Counted from the stretch's first letter, positions 38,216 through 50,490 are shown. The stretch: 64,000 nucleotides of DNA from Achatina immaculata (GCA_009760885.1 CM019721.1:22709990-22773989); one strand, 5' to 3'. Translations and numbers: made by a program. The notes: generated by a model not told the origin, from the letters alone.

Positions 38216-38439
38216 GCAGTGAAAATCTGCTGCAGAATTAAAATTGATAAAACTTTGAACTTTTGTTTCGTTTATGTATTTTTCTTTTGTGCTTTCGCAG
38301 TGGTTCACAAACGTATGCGAAGATTTCAGAAAAGTTAGAATATTAACTGATTGCTGACAGAACTAATAAATTTTCTTTTCTGAATATAATTAATAATATA
38401 GACAGTTGTCTTTGACATGAACCATTTGTCTACAGAATG

Positions 38440-39165
38440 TATAAACTAGGAAAAAGTAGGAACAGTTTTATTACTTAACGAGAACACAGTTGTGACATCT
38501 CGGTGTGAACCTTAATCATACAAAAACACAAGACGAAGAAATTGAGAGAGAAGATAAAGTATAAATTTACACGAATGCTATGTAAGAAATACGAATTTAA
38601 AAAAAAGACTAAAATAGAATGAATGGAGCACTTAGCTGTAACTTGTAAGAAGCTGTGACTTGTAAGAAGGTGTGACTTGTAAGAGGCTGTGACTTGTAAG
38701 AGGCTGTGACTTGTAAGAAGCTGTGACTTGTAAGAAGCTCTGACTTGTAAGAAGCTGTGACTTGTAAGAGGCTGTGACTTGTAAGAGGCTATGTTAGGAA
38801 GTACGCATGGTGAAGTGTAGAGAATGTTTAAATGGAGACTTGTGATGTGACAGGTGAATGGGGAGGGGTTGGGGTGAACCGCGGAAAGGGGGAGAGAGTG
38901 ATACAACGGTAATCTAGCTAGGAGAAGGTAGAAAAGGTGATTCAAATTGTGGTAGAGGGGTTGTAACCTAATGCTGTGAGGAGGTTCTGAACTATGTGTT
39001 ACAAGGAGTGAAACTTAGTCTAGAGGGGATAGGATTGTGGAAGAGGGGAATGTTAGGTGTAGGTGAATTGAGAGTTCAAACCGTGTGGTTCTAGCGTCAG
39101 TATTCCTGAATGTAGCGGTTGTCAAGCGCTATGTGGCTTCTGTCATCAGCGTAACATTGTTTGAT
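38440..39165 (-). mobile_element. Penelope-like element 3' fragment
   Basis: TATAAACTAGGAAAAAGTAG and AACAGTTTTATTACTTAACG match the 3' end at 16022; the far end (CAAGCGCTATGTGGCTTCTG, then ACATTGTTTGATGG) matches the GIY-YIG downstream region. It is truncated at the same point as the copy at 35511-36117. A 17-bp array has grown inside it. Confidence 0.8.
38645..38795. repeat. 17-bp minisatellite inside a Penelope fragment
   Basis: About nine units of AAGAAGCTGTGACTTGT. The matching single copy at 16200 reads TGTAAGGTGTAGCTTGT, showing where the unit came from. Confidence 0.9.
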
Positions 39166-40080
39166 GGCCAGTAGGACAGTCCAAAATGATGTAACTCTGT
39201 TGAGTGGACCATCATGCCAGTAAGACAGTCCAAAGTGATGTAACTCTGTTGAGTCGACCACTTGGCGAGTTGGACAGTCCAAAATGATGTAACTCTGTTG
39301 AGTGGACCACTTGGTCAATAGGACAGTCCAAAGTGATGTAACTCTGTTGAGTGGACCACTTGGTCAATAGGACAGTCCAAAGTGATGTAAATCTGTTGAG
39401 TGGGCCACCATGTCAGTAGGACAGTCCAAAGTGATGTAAATCTGTTGAGTGGGCCACCATGTCAGTAGGACAGTCTAAAGTGATGTAAATCTGTTGAGTG
39501 GACCACTTGGCGAGTAGGACAGTCCAAAGTGATGTAAATCTGTTGAGTGGACCACCATGTCAGTAGGACAGTCCAAAGTGATGTAAATCTGTTGAGTGGG
39601 CCACCATGTCAGTAGGACAGTCTAAAGTGATGTAAATCTGTTGAGTGGACCACTTGGCGAGTAGGACAGTCCAAAGTGATGTAAATCTGTTGAGTGGATC
39701 ACTTGGCGAGTAGGACAGTCCAAAGTGATGTAAATCTGTTGAGTGGATCACTTGGCGAGTAGGACAGTCTAAAGTGATGTAAATCTGTTGAGTGGACCAC
39801 TTGGCGAGTAGGACAGTCCAAAGTGATGTAAATCTGTTGAGTGGACCACTTAGCAAGTAGGACAGTCCAAAGTGATGTAAATCTGTTGAGTGGACTACTT
39901 AGCGAGTAGGACAGTCCAAAGTGATGTAAATCTGTTGAGTGGACTACTTGGCAAGTAGGACAGTCCAAAGTGATGTAAATCTGTTGAGTGGACTACTTGG
40001 CAAGTAGGACAGTCCAAAGTGACTTAAATCTGTTGAGTGGATCACTAAGCCAGTAGGACAGTCCAAAATGACTTAAGTCT
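39166..40080. repeat. 49-bp minisatellite starting at the Penelope truncation point
   Basis: About 18 units of AGTAGGACAGTCCAAAGTGA plus TGTAAATCTGTTGAGTGGAC and a variable 9-bp end (CACTTGGCG, CACCATGTC). Begins at the base where Penelope homology stops. Confidence 0.96.
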
Positions 40081-40507
40081 GTGTCTGTGATGTGGGTCGA
40101 CTCCGGAGGGCTAAAGACGAATAGTCTTTGAAGACAGTGAACATCTGCCCGCAGTGCGAGGTGCACTGGAATGCACTGCTAGCTTATTTATCAGTAAACG
40201 AAAGGAAGATGTCCAGTGAAAGTCAGTGTCAAAAACACAGCAAATGCTATCAAGATCACGGCAGGAGAAAAACAAACTTTCAAATTTTCCAATAAAATAT
40301 TCCCTTGTAGGTTTCTTTTTTACATTCGAACTGCATACACCACAGCATCACCACGCCATGTTCCCACAAGTCAAGATAATATGACCTAATTTTCTGTAGA
40401 ACCACATCTGTGCTGCGTTCATCCTTTTCTTCAACTTTATTGCTTAGAGTCTAGTTTTCTGGACCACACGGTAAAACCTACTAGACGTAGTTACTGTGTT
40501 CTGATTC
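40081..40507. other. No feature recognised
   Basis: Unique-looking sequence between an array and a LINE. Confidence 0.4.
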
Positions 40508-41545
40508 ATCATCATCAGGTGCCGTGCCGACTGGCGTTGGCTATTATGCTTCTCCAGAGTACACGATCCTTCATGCAGGCCATCAGTTCAGTTGGTGATC
40601 TCCTCTCACACCATCCCGTCAGACTGTCCAGTATCATTTCTTTTGGTCTTCCTCTTGATCTTCTTCCTTCTGTTTTTCCTGTTGTTATAATATTTTCAAT
40701 GCCCCCTCTTCTCATTGCATGTCCTATGAAAGTACATTGTCTCTCTCTTATTTTTTTTTTTTTTGACAAGATTTTTTGTCTCCAGCTCTTCTCATACACT
40801 CTTCATTAGTTATTTTTGCTGTCCAGGGGATTAGCAATATTCTTCTAATAAACTACATTTCTTCTGCTTGCAATGATTTTTGTGCAGACCTGCCTATTGT
40901 CCATGATTCACTTCCATATAACAAGATAGGTTCAATATAGCATTTTAGGACTCGTTTTCTAACATTCATTGATAAGGATGTGTTGGATAATATGTTTCTC
41001 ATTATCTGAAATGCAGTCTTTGCTTGGCCTATTCTGTTCCTAATTTCTGTTCTGCATTTCCCATCTGAAGTTATTACTGCTACAAGGTATTTGAATTTCT
41101 GCACCTGCTTTAGAATAGTTACATTTAATTTTATACTGCATGTTGGTGGATTCTGTTTTTTTTTAATATATAACCATAGTCTCTGTTTTTTTTAATGTTC
41201 GAAGTAAGGCCTTTCTGTTCACTTTCTTTGGCGACTTTATCCAAGAGATTTTGCAGGTCTTGTTAGTTCTCAGCTATCAGTACTGTGTCGTCAGCATACC
41301 GAAGGTTGTTAATATTGTATCCTCCAATTTTTATGCCTGGTTCTGCGATAATCGTTCTTAGAATATTCTCGCTGTACAGAGAAAAAAGGTCTGGAGATAG
41401 TACACATCCTTGTCGCACACCTTGTTTTATAGGTTGATATTTTCCAGTTCTATCTTCAACTCGAATTGCTGCTTCTTGGTGCCAGTATAGATATTTTACA
41501 ATCCTCAGGTCTTTGCCGTCTATATTGACGTCTTCAAGCATTTAA
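40508..41545 (-). mobile_element. LINE family C with polymerase active-site region, dead
   Basis: Frame 41541-41263 reads [18 protein letters not shown] and [14 protein letters not shown], the fingers/palm motifs with the YADD catalytic box of a non-LTR retrotransposon reverse transcriptase. A stop follows directly. Frame 41104-40853 gives KTAFQIMRNILSNTSLS and IEPILLYGSESWTIG; frame 40799-40515 gives FIGHAMRRGGIENIITTGK and ends ASRHGT-stop, with a (TGA)n tail immediately after. Endonuclease and early polymerase motifs are missing. The tail and short 3' end are RTE-like. Confidence 0.88.
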
Positions 41546-42420
41546 ATAATTCTGATTATTTGACAACATTCTCCGTCTCTTTCTCATAGTTCTATTACCG
41601 ATATCGACCAGTTTTTTTCCCTATTACTTCTACGGTTGTTACCTTATGGCTGTATATGATTTGTATTGATTCATTTAGGTCGTGCAACAGATAGCCCCTG
41701 AAGAAATTGTCTCTTGTATTTGCCTTCCACTTAAGAGCTTTGTACTGATGCTGGAAGCACATTCGATTTTTCGATATGGAGAGGTTTTGTTTGCTGAGTT
41801 TAGGCTGAAGATGTCCATACCTTACTCTAGTGTAAACGCTGCTGCTGCTAGTCTAGTTATCTTATCTCTTTCTCTCTAAAACAACACTGGCAGAATAGGT
41901 AGATCCTGCACCCCACATGTTAATCAATATCCAGAGCGATAATTAGACAAATTTAAATGAAATGAAAAGTAGCACATTTTTTTTAACTCATAACAAATCT
42001 GTAAATTACAGAGCAACTTCTTTCCGTGTTCTTTCTGCCAAAATTTCTCACCAAAATTTGTTTTAGCAGAGCTTGGAAATTCATTTCTTTAGTGAAACAG
42101 TTAAGGTTGCTGAGCCAGTTCTAATAATCTGAATATTGTTGCGTACAGGAAGTAGGCAGACAGGACAAAGACAGGAGTAGCAAAACAACCAGGCGCAATA
42201 ATTCTAGATCAATAGAAAAGTAGTACCACTTCCGTGTGGTACATTCCACGGTGACAGTTCTCATGAAGGCAAGGCTTTCCAAGAACGTATCTAATCAAAC
42301 TAGGCACTGACTAACAAAATATGTAAATGAGTTAGAAAAATAAGTCGAAGTTTTAGAATCGAGGGACAGGAAATTACAATAACAAAGTGAGGGCAGTTGT
42401 CTCAGGGCGATATGATTATC
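41546..42420. other. No feature recognised
   Basis: Unique-looking sequence. A short imperfect inverted repeat, ACCACTTCCGTGTGGT, near 42226. Confidence 0.4.
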
Positions 42421-42434
42421 ACAGAGTAGTGAAA

Positions 42435-42607
42435 AAAAAGAAAGAGAGGAAGACCAAGGCGAAGATGGCTACAAGAGATCGTTAATGATCTGCGAACATT
42501 CGCATCATCAGCAGCAGCAGGCCATCTTGCTTACAACCGAGAGGCCCACAGGAGAGCTGTTAGGGAGGCAAAGTTCCGCAAAGGGACATGCACATGACTG
42601 ACTGATG
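42435..42607 (+). mobile_element. LINE family B tail
   Basis: RGRPRRRWLQEIVNDLR, an expanded SSAAAGHLAYNREAHRRAVR, EAKFRK and a one-base insertion, ending GACTGACTGA. Flanks share AGTGAAA (42428-42434 and 42608-42614), 9 of 11 positions if extended. Confidence 0.82.
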
Positions 42608-42725
42608 AGTGAAACATCAGGACATAAGTTTGATGAACATATGTGTTACTGATTCATTATCTGATAATGAAACAGTCCCAGGTGAAAGACCGTAACAACA
42701 TAACACAGATGACCTGGTTTGCATA

Positions 42726-42950
42726 GTTACAGTTACAGTTATAGTTACAGTTATAGTATAATTATAGTTACAATTATAGTTATAGTTTAGTTATAGTTAC
42801 AGTTATAGTTATAGTCATAGTCATAGTTACAATTATAATTACAGTTATAGTTATTGTCATAGTTACAATTATAGTTATAGTTTAGTTATAGTTATAGTTA
42901 TAGTCATAGTTATAGTCATAGTTATAGTCAAAGTTATAGTTATAGTTTAG
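42726..42950. repeat. (AGTTAT)n-like hexanucleotide array
   Basis: AGTTATAGTTACAGTCATAGTT-type runs of a 6-bp unit with C/T variation. Confidence 0.92.
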
Positions 42951-43334
42951 TTGTGCAATGATTTGACTTCATGGAACATGCACTACATTTGGCTGACAGA
43001 TTCCTTCGCCAAAGCTGCACCAGAACCAGCTGCGAAAACCTTCCGCTGAGCGTGTAGATTTACGTGATTGCCATTATTTTAACATAAAAATAATAAAGCT
43101 GAACAAAACTGGTTCGTTTATCAACCTGGTCGTCTCCATCTATTGTTTAAATGGCAAGCACAGCACCCTTCTGTCACATGCTACTCAGCCATTCTCCCTG
43201 TAGTCAGGAAAAAATATTACCTTCATACATGGATCATGCACGAGCACGTTGTTTGCTTGATCTTCTCAGACCAGAAGCCCTTCTCTGTCACTAGGATCTG
43301 ACTGTTCTAGTCTCGGTACTTGTTTATAAGTTTT

Positions 43335-43505
43335 CTGTACGTTCTTTGCTCTAATGTCCGTTTCTCGTTATGTATACTTTGTATCACTATTTGCTTCTAG
43401 TTATATGCACTTTATCCAACTGATTTTTTTCTAGTTGTATACACTTTATCCCACTGACTGTTTCTAGTTATATGCGGTTTATCAACTGATTGTTTCTACT
43501 TATAT
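43335..43505. repeat. Diverged ~34-bp minisatellite, left part
   Basis: Units of CTGTTTCTAGTTATATGCA plus CTTTATCCAACTGA. The unit resembles the 33-bp array at 44488-44700. Confidence 0.75.
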
Positions 43506-44487
43506 ATACATATAACAAGGACAACAGACATAGTGAACAGTGTGAAGTAAATAACAACTGGTGTGAACGTAAACTCACACTTTATTGATGGAAAAGATGG
43601 GTGACGATATCGTGAGGGTGAGAAGTATTTGATAACATTCAATACAGAAAAAAGGGAAAAGGCTAGTCCTCTTCCCGACAAGAACTTGTTTGCCACATGG
43701 GAAGGGAGAAACCAACTCTCATACTACATGAAAAAAGCAAGTATACAAAAAATGTAGTACAACATAAGTGCGACACTTACTGCATCAGAATATAAGTACA
43801 GAAGCCACATAACCATCATAGAAAATCTCTAGACCCAAAGGTCTATACAAAAATAAAAAAAAAGGAATTAATTTCACATTCTTTAGTTCAGCAAAGTTAT
43901 GACAGGAAAACAAATGCTTGGCATTATGTCTCTAACAACTACCTGACTCTTTACTGAAATCATAATAGGAAATAATCTCATAATGTCTCCAAAAGGATCA
44001 TTCTATGCACAAGTCAGCTACATGACAAAAATCAGTAACACTGCACTATATGCTAGGAAAATCACATTCTCAACTAATCACGCCTAACCACAATCCTAAC
44101 ACATTCTCAACCGAGACTTAATTCAAACTAGTTCTAATCTCATAATCATCATAATAATCTTCTTTCTTTCACACTTCTTAAATATCCTCGTATATTTTTT
44201 CTAAAACAACTTCCCGAAATTTTTATCCCGAGAATCACTCAACCTGTGATTCTACCTGTTTATGACATTAGGAAGAAAACTATCTGGACATTCTGAATTT
44301 AGCTTTTCTGTTACAAACATGTCAAGGATAAGTTCATAAAAATAATCAAACATCTCGTGGAATTTAGCGTGTCAAACCTGACCTTTCATTGAACTCTGGT
44401 ACAACAAAAATACCAAGGGCTTTAAATCAAATGGTCAAAATATTAAAATACCCTGGATTATATCCCTTCTATGACAACCAAACCACC
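43506..44487 (-). other. Possible ~980-bp insertion between two related minisatellites
   Basis: Unique-looking block that separates two arrays of similar unit. On the minus strand there is an AATAAA near 43583 about 75 bp before its end, as expected for a retroposed transcript, but no target-site duplication or coding motif is visible. Confidence 0.35.
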
Positions 44488-44700
44488 GTAGTTGTATGCT
44501 GTTTGTGCTACTGTTTCTAGTTGTATGCTGTTTGTGCTACTGTCTGTTTCTAGTTGTATGCTGTTTGTGTTACTGTCTGTTTCTAGTCGTATACTTTTTG
44601 TGCTACTGTCTGTTTCTAGTCGTATGCTGTTTGTGCCACTGTCTGTTTTTAGTTATATACTGTTTGTCCCGTTGTCTGTTTGTACTTGTTTAATTTCATT
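44488..44700. repeat. 33-bp minisatellite
   Basis: Six units of GTTTCTAGTTGTATGCTGTT plus TGTGCTACTGTCT. Confidence 0.93.
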
Positions 44701-45404
44701 TTCAAAGAGGGTTCTGACCTTAAGATAAATGATCTCATCTTACTTTTCTCGATTATTTCAGGTGTGCCTTTTCTGTTATTCTAAAAGATAAAATTTCCAT
44801 TTTTTTTTGTTGGGGGGGGGGGGGGGTCCACTTAAAAAAATCTTTTATTCCTTGTTTCATTTATCTTCTTATCTTTTAAAAACTACACTACAAACGTTAT
44901 CAACGACTATACATCACTTTAAAAAAATTTAGTTTGTGTGATTTTTGAAATCACAGGGGGGTTTGACATACGAAGACATTATTCTAGAGCGGATGAACCT
45001 AAAACATAACAAAATTGATTCACTGTTTGTGCCTGTTTGATAGACACATGTTAATAATTGCCATGCAGACAACAGCTGTCTCTTCGCAACAATTTTCTGT
45101 TTTTTTGTTTGTTTTAGAGCTGGTATTATCTCCCCTTCCTGTTTGATTGAAATGTTTGCTCTCTCCCGATGTTCACATAATGGACGCTCTGGTATTCTCT
45201 GTGCGTTTTCTTTTTGGTGCGTGGCCTTATGTCAGCTGTTCACGTGATTTATTATCATAGATGCGCGCGCATATGTTTGTGTGTAGTAAAAGTTAAGCTC
45301 TATAGTTTATGTTTATAAGTAATAACATTTGTTCAGAATTCGTGTGTCACACGCACCGCTGAAGAAATATTTCTCGGATAATGGCCCCCAATTTCAACAT
45401 TTCA
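44701..45404. other. No feature recognised
   Basis: AT-rich sequence with a G12-type run near 44815. No exon or element seen. Confidence 0.4.
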
Positions 45405-46490
45405 CCCACCTTATATAGTACAAATGTCGAAGTCCAACACTACACCTACTTTATATAGTACAAATGTCGAAGTCCAACACTACACCTACTTTATATAGTA
45501 CAAATGTCGAAGTCCAACACTACACCTACTTTATATAGTACAAATGTCGAAGTCCAACACTACACCTACTTTATATAGTACAAATGTCGAAGTCCAACAC
45601 TACACCTACTTTATAGTACAAATGTCGAAGTCCAACACTACACCTACTTTATATAGTACAAATGTCGAAGTCCAACACTACACCTACTTTATATAGTACA
45701 AATGTCGAAGTCCAACACTACACTTACTTTATATAGTACAAATGTCGAAGTCCAACATTTCACCTACTTTATATAGTACAAATGTCGAAGTCCAACACTA
45801 CACCTACTTTATATAGTACAAATGTCGAAGTCCAACATTTCACCTACTTTATATAGTACAAATGTCGAAGTCCAACATTTCACCTACTTTATATAGTACA
45901 AATGTCGAAGTCCAACACTATACCTACTTTATATAGTACAAATGTCGAAGTCCAACATTTCACTTACTTTATATAGTACAAATGTCGAAGTCCAACAGTT
46001 CACCTACTTTATATAGTACAAATGTCGAAGTCCAACACTATACCTACTTTATATAGTACAAATGTCGAAGTCCAACACTACACCTACTTTATATAGTACA
46101 AATGTCGAAGTCCAACAGTTCACCTACTTTATATAGTACAAATGTCGAAGTCCAACACTATACCTACTTTATATAGTACAAATGTCGAAGTCCAACACTA
46201 TACCTACTTTATATAGTACAAATGTCGAAGTCCAACATTTCACTTACTTTATATAGTACAAATGTCGAAGTCCAACATTTCACTTACTTTATATAGTACG
46301 CATGTCAAAATCCAACATTTCACCTACTTTATATAGTACGCATGTCAAAATCCAACATTTCACCTACTTTATATAGTACGCATGTCAAAATCCAACATTT
46401 CACCTACTTTATATAGTACGCATGTCAAAATCCAACATTTCACCTACTTTATATAGTACGCATGTCAAAATCCAACATTTCACCTTACAT
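45405..46490. repeat. 40-bp minisatellite, about 27 units, two sub-types
   Basis: Unit CTACTTTATATAGTACAAAT plus GTCGAAGTCCAACACTACAC. The last five units switch together to CGCATGTCAAAATCC. ACACTACAC and ACATTTCAC ends alternate in the middle. Confidence 0.97.
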
Positions 46491-46505
46491 ATATACGTGG
46501 GACTG

Positions 46506-46730
46506 AAGATGCTAGGGCCAGGGCTGGTGGGTCGTAGCCGATCACGACCCTGTCCCACCTCTCTAGTTGTATTTTCAGTAACAGGCCCAGCCAGGCCAGT
46601 GAGATAGGGATCACTAAAGTCCCCATGGTGGTGGAGTCTGCTACAGAAGCATTGCGCATGTTCCTAGTTCTCCCCCGCCTTCTACTTCCACTCAGAAAAA
46701 AAAAATAGCCTTGATAATCCCATCCCTCGT
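46506..46730 (+). repeat. Second copy of the dispersed repeat at 3481-3720
   Basis: CGACCCTGTCCCACCTCTCT, CCCCATGGTGGTGGAGTC and TGCTACAGAAGCATTGC followed by an A-rich run. Confidence 0.55.
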
Positions 46731-47048
46731 CTTCACGAGGCAGTTTTTACCAACGTCCTTGCCACGTCCTCCGCTAAGATCTTCTTGCTCGCAGTTCCAG
46801 CCAGACAGATCAAGATATATACAAACACATTTTCGTGCTGGAACCTTTTCAGTTGGCACGTCCAGTTATGTCCCCTACGTCCTGTTCTCATAGCAGGAAC
46901 TCTGTTACAACGTTATAGAACCAAGGGCTAACTTGTGCTCGGACATTGTCTGGGTGGACGTTATGCCACTTTTTTTTTTTTCCTTTTCCCATTATTTTAT
47001 TATGATTATTAATACAACTTTTTTCAGCTTTATCGTGGCTGTTTAGAG

Positions 47049-47625
47049 CAGCGGTTCTTAACCTGGGGGGTCATGGATCTACCGGAGGGAGGTGGGGGGG
47101 GGGGGCGCAGGAAGAGTAGTCACTGGACCTCAAAGGAGTCCAGGGACCAGCAAATGGGTGGACTTGATTAAAAGCAATTTATGTTCGCCTGGGTTCTATC
47201 TGTGGCTTTAATGAAGGGTCCTCATCTGTTCTCAGGCCTGACAGAGGGTCCACATCTGTTCTCATGCCTGACAGAGGATCCACATCTATTCTCAGGCCTG
47301 ACAGAGGGTCCACAGCTGTTCTCTGGCCTGACAGAGGGTCCACAGCTGTTCTCAGGCCTGACAGAGGGTCCACATCTATTCTCAGGCTTGACAGAGGATC
47401 CACATCTATTCTCAGGCCTGACAGAGGATCCACATCTATTCTCAGGCCTGACAGAGGGTTCACATCTATTGTCAGGCCTGACAGATGATCCACATCTTAT
47501 TTCTGAACAGAGAAATTAAAAGGCCAGAGAATAGACGTGCACCCTCTGTCTTTCTTTATTTCCACATCTGTTCTCAGGCCTGACAGAGGGTCCACAGTTT
47601 AAAAAAAAGTTAAGAACCACTTGGT
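47049..47625 (+). mobile_element. hAT-like MITE with internal 30-bp array
   Basis: Left end CAGCGGTTCTTAACCTGG; right end reverse-complemented CAAGTGGTTCTTAAC. The interior shares GGTTCTAT..CTTTAAT..CTGTTCTCAG with the element at 52060-53034 in the opposite orientation. No transposase. The 8-bp flanks no longer match. Confidence 0.72.
47215..47500. repeat. 30-bp minisatellite inside a MITE
   Basis: Nine to ten units of GGCCTGACAGAGGGTCCACA plus TCTGTTCTCA. A single unit reappears at 47563-47597 next to the right terminus, probably the founder copy. Confidence 0.95.
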
Positions 47626-48555
47626 TTCTCTAGTTTGTGACTGAGACCAAATAAAGTAACAATACTGAACCTAATGCTTCAGTCTGAAATCAATGAGACT
47701 ATCAAAATCATCGTGAAATCAAACTGTGAACACGTCTGAGGGCTAACAACACTCGAAACAATAAAACGGGGGTCATAGTTGTGCAGTTTGTTGTATCTTA
47801 TATTAATTCATTGAGGGAAAAGCACTTTCAGTTAAAAAAGGTTGCACACGAATGATTTTAAAACTTAGAGGTATTTTTTTTTTACAATAAAAGCTCAGAA
47901 TAGCTTTTAAAAAAAGGCTAAAATGGCATAATCTTTGACCTTTACTACAACAGAGACAAGGTGGCGACACAGACAATCAATTTTCTGTAATTCAGCACGC
48001 CACGTTGTCTCTGTTAGTACAAACAGTGAAAATTATTACGTGAATAAGAAGAAGGTCAAGTTAGGAATGCGATTAGCATAATCATTTACCCTGACCTTTC
48101 AAAACGCAGCATGAAGTAAGCACAGCATCAGATGGTTGCTTTGGAAAGAAACTTATTGCTTCTACTGCAACTATAAGCAATTTACAAAGTATTATTATTA
48201 CATTCCCTCATTTTCTAGAGCTACACGTACTTTCTATGAAAACACATTTTCAGTGATTATACTAATTGGTGTACTGAGTGTAAAGATGCATGAAGTGCGA
48301 GGTAATTTGCTGATGTCGATAAGAATAATATAACTACAAACCATCCTGGAAGTACGAAAATTCTATATACGAACTTTCGAACAACGAGAGATGGCCGTTT
48401 CCTTAAACAAAATCTCAAGTCTTAAAACGTGGATAATCTTCATAATCTTTTCAAGAACAAAGCAAAAGAATTATGTCATGAAACTGTCTCCTTTGTATAG
48501 CACAGATGTTCTGTTCTTTCCTAACAGGGGTTTTAATGATCTTCTTCTTTTCTGC
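47626..48555. other. No feature recognised
   Basis: AT-rich unique-looking sequence. Confidence 0.4.
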
Positions 48556-48559
48556 TCTT

Positions 48560-49660
48560 ACCGGAACCGTGAACTCTTGTTCTGTTATTACTGAAACAGT
48601 GAAATCTTCTTTTATTATTACTGAAACAGTCAAATCTTCTTTTATTATTACTGAAACAGTCAAATCTTCTTTTATTATTACTGAAACAGTGAAATCTTCT
48701 TTTATTATTACTGAAACAGTCAAATCTTCTTTTATTATTACTGAAACAGTGAAATCTTTTATTATTACTGAAACAGTGAAATCTTTTATTATTACTGAAA
48801 CAGTGAACTCTTCTTTTATTATTACTGAAACAGTGAACTCTTCTTTCATTATTACTGAAACAGTGAACTCTTCTTTTATTATTACTGAAACAGTGAAATC
48901 TTTTATTATTACTGAAACAGTGAACTCTTCTTTTATTATTACTGAAACAGTGAAATCTTTTATTATTACTGAAACAGTGAACTCTTCTTTTATTATTACT
49001 GAAACAGTGAAATCTTTTATTATTACTGAAACAGTGAACTCTTCTTTTATTATTACTGAAACAGTGAACTCTTCTTTCATTATTACTGAAACAGTGAACT
49101 CTTCTTTTATTATTACTGAAACAGTGAACTCTTCTTTTATTATTACTGAAACAGTGAACTCTTCTTTCATTATTACTGAAACAGTGAACTCTTTTTTTAT
49201 TATTACTGAAACAGTGAACTCTTCTTTTATTATTACTGAAACAGTGAAATCTTCTTTTATTATTACTGAAACAGTGAACTCTTTTTTATTATTACTGAAA
49301 CAGTGAACTCTTCTTTTATTATTACTGAAACAGTGAACTCTTCTTTTGTTATTACTGAAACAGTGAACTCTTCTTCTGTTATTACTGAAACAGTGAACTC
49401 TTGTTTTATTATTACTGAAACAGTGAACTCTTCGTCTGTTCTTACTGGAACAGCGAGCACTTGTTTTGTTCTTACTGGAGCAGTGAACTCTTCGTCTGTT
49501 CTTACTGGAACAGCGAGCACTTGTTTTGTTCTTACTGGAGCAGTGAACTCTTGTTCTGTTCTTCTTAGAAACAGTGAAATCTTGTCCCATTCCAACCGAA
49601 ACAGTGAATTCTTGTTCCGTTCTAACTGGAGCAGTGAATTCTTGTTTGGTAACAGTGAAC
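48560..49660. repeat. 30/27-bp minisatellite, about 36 units
   Basis: Unit GTGAACTCTTCTTTTATTAT plus TACTGAAACA, with 27-bp variants lacking CTT interspersed. The right end has diverged units (TTCTTACTGGAACAGCGAG). Since both lengths are divisible by 3, frames of 266 and 416 codons stay open; not a gene. Confidence 0.96.
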
Positions 49661-50490
49661 TGTTGTTCTGTGCGGCCAACTCCGTCGTGATGTCGAAACA
49701 CGCGTACTGTGCTGGATTTGGAGTGGATTATGATGGTTTCATAGAGGACTGTGAGGGCATCGAAGAAACAAATGTGTGGGTAGAGTCACCCGTCATATGG
49801 ACCACAGCAAGTCCTACACCGGAAGCCAGGGTCAAGCTTAAAAGGTCGCCATTCAGGCGTTGAGAAACGTTTTAGGTTCTACTTTCCAAATAGCGGAGAG
49901 CGGACCACATACAACCACCAAGAACCAGTTTTATCCAGATATGAACGTTCTTGCATAGAATACTCAGTAGGAGGCCAAACACATCGTCTACACGCATAAA
50001 TATAACAACACGCATAGAAAAACCACATATACGTTATGCATAAATACACGAATGAAAAATATCTGAGAAGAAATCATCCTTTCATACAAGCAGGTCGGGA
50101 CAACCTACAGCTAACAGTGTCAAAAATCTCATCACGTTTTATCTATTTCTACGCATGTTTTGTTGCTCATCTGTCTAAGATTGTGAATATATTGCCTGTA
50201 TAAACTTTCCAAAATAAACACAACCGCGTCTTTGAAAGGTATTTATCAAGGGCGGGCAAATCGCGTCTCACGAGCAACATGTGGTACTTTGATACATGCT
50301 ACGCATATACGTGGCGACATTTTTTTTTAAAGCTGATATGCTTTTTACATCACAGTTAATATAAAAGACGCATACATTATTTTCAAACTTTTAAATTATT
50401 TTCCAGGAATAAACTAAGAACATTTTACTTAATTTACTTTGCTTACTTTACATTACTTTACTTACTTTACTTTACTTTGCTTTGCTTACT
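49661..50490. other. No gene recognised
   Basis: The first 200 bp continue an open frame out of the array (MSKHAYCAGFGVDYDGF to a stop at 49863) with no recognised homology and no splice context. The rest is AT-rich. Confidence 0.4.

Noticed and set aside
42726..42950. Telomere-like hexamer array
   Set aside because: AGTTAT-type units do not match TTAGGG or known telomere variants, and the array is internal.
45405..46490. CRISPR-like regular array
   Set aside because: The whole 40-bp unit repeats; no diverse spacers, no cas genes, and the DNA is eukaryotic.
48451..49701. 416-codon minus-strand ORF and 266-codon plus-strand ORF
   Set aside because: Both are readings of the 30/27-bp minisatellite; openness follows from the period, and there are no splice sites or domain.
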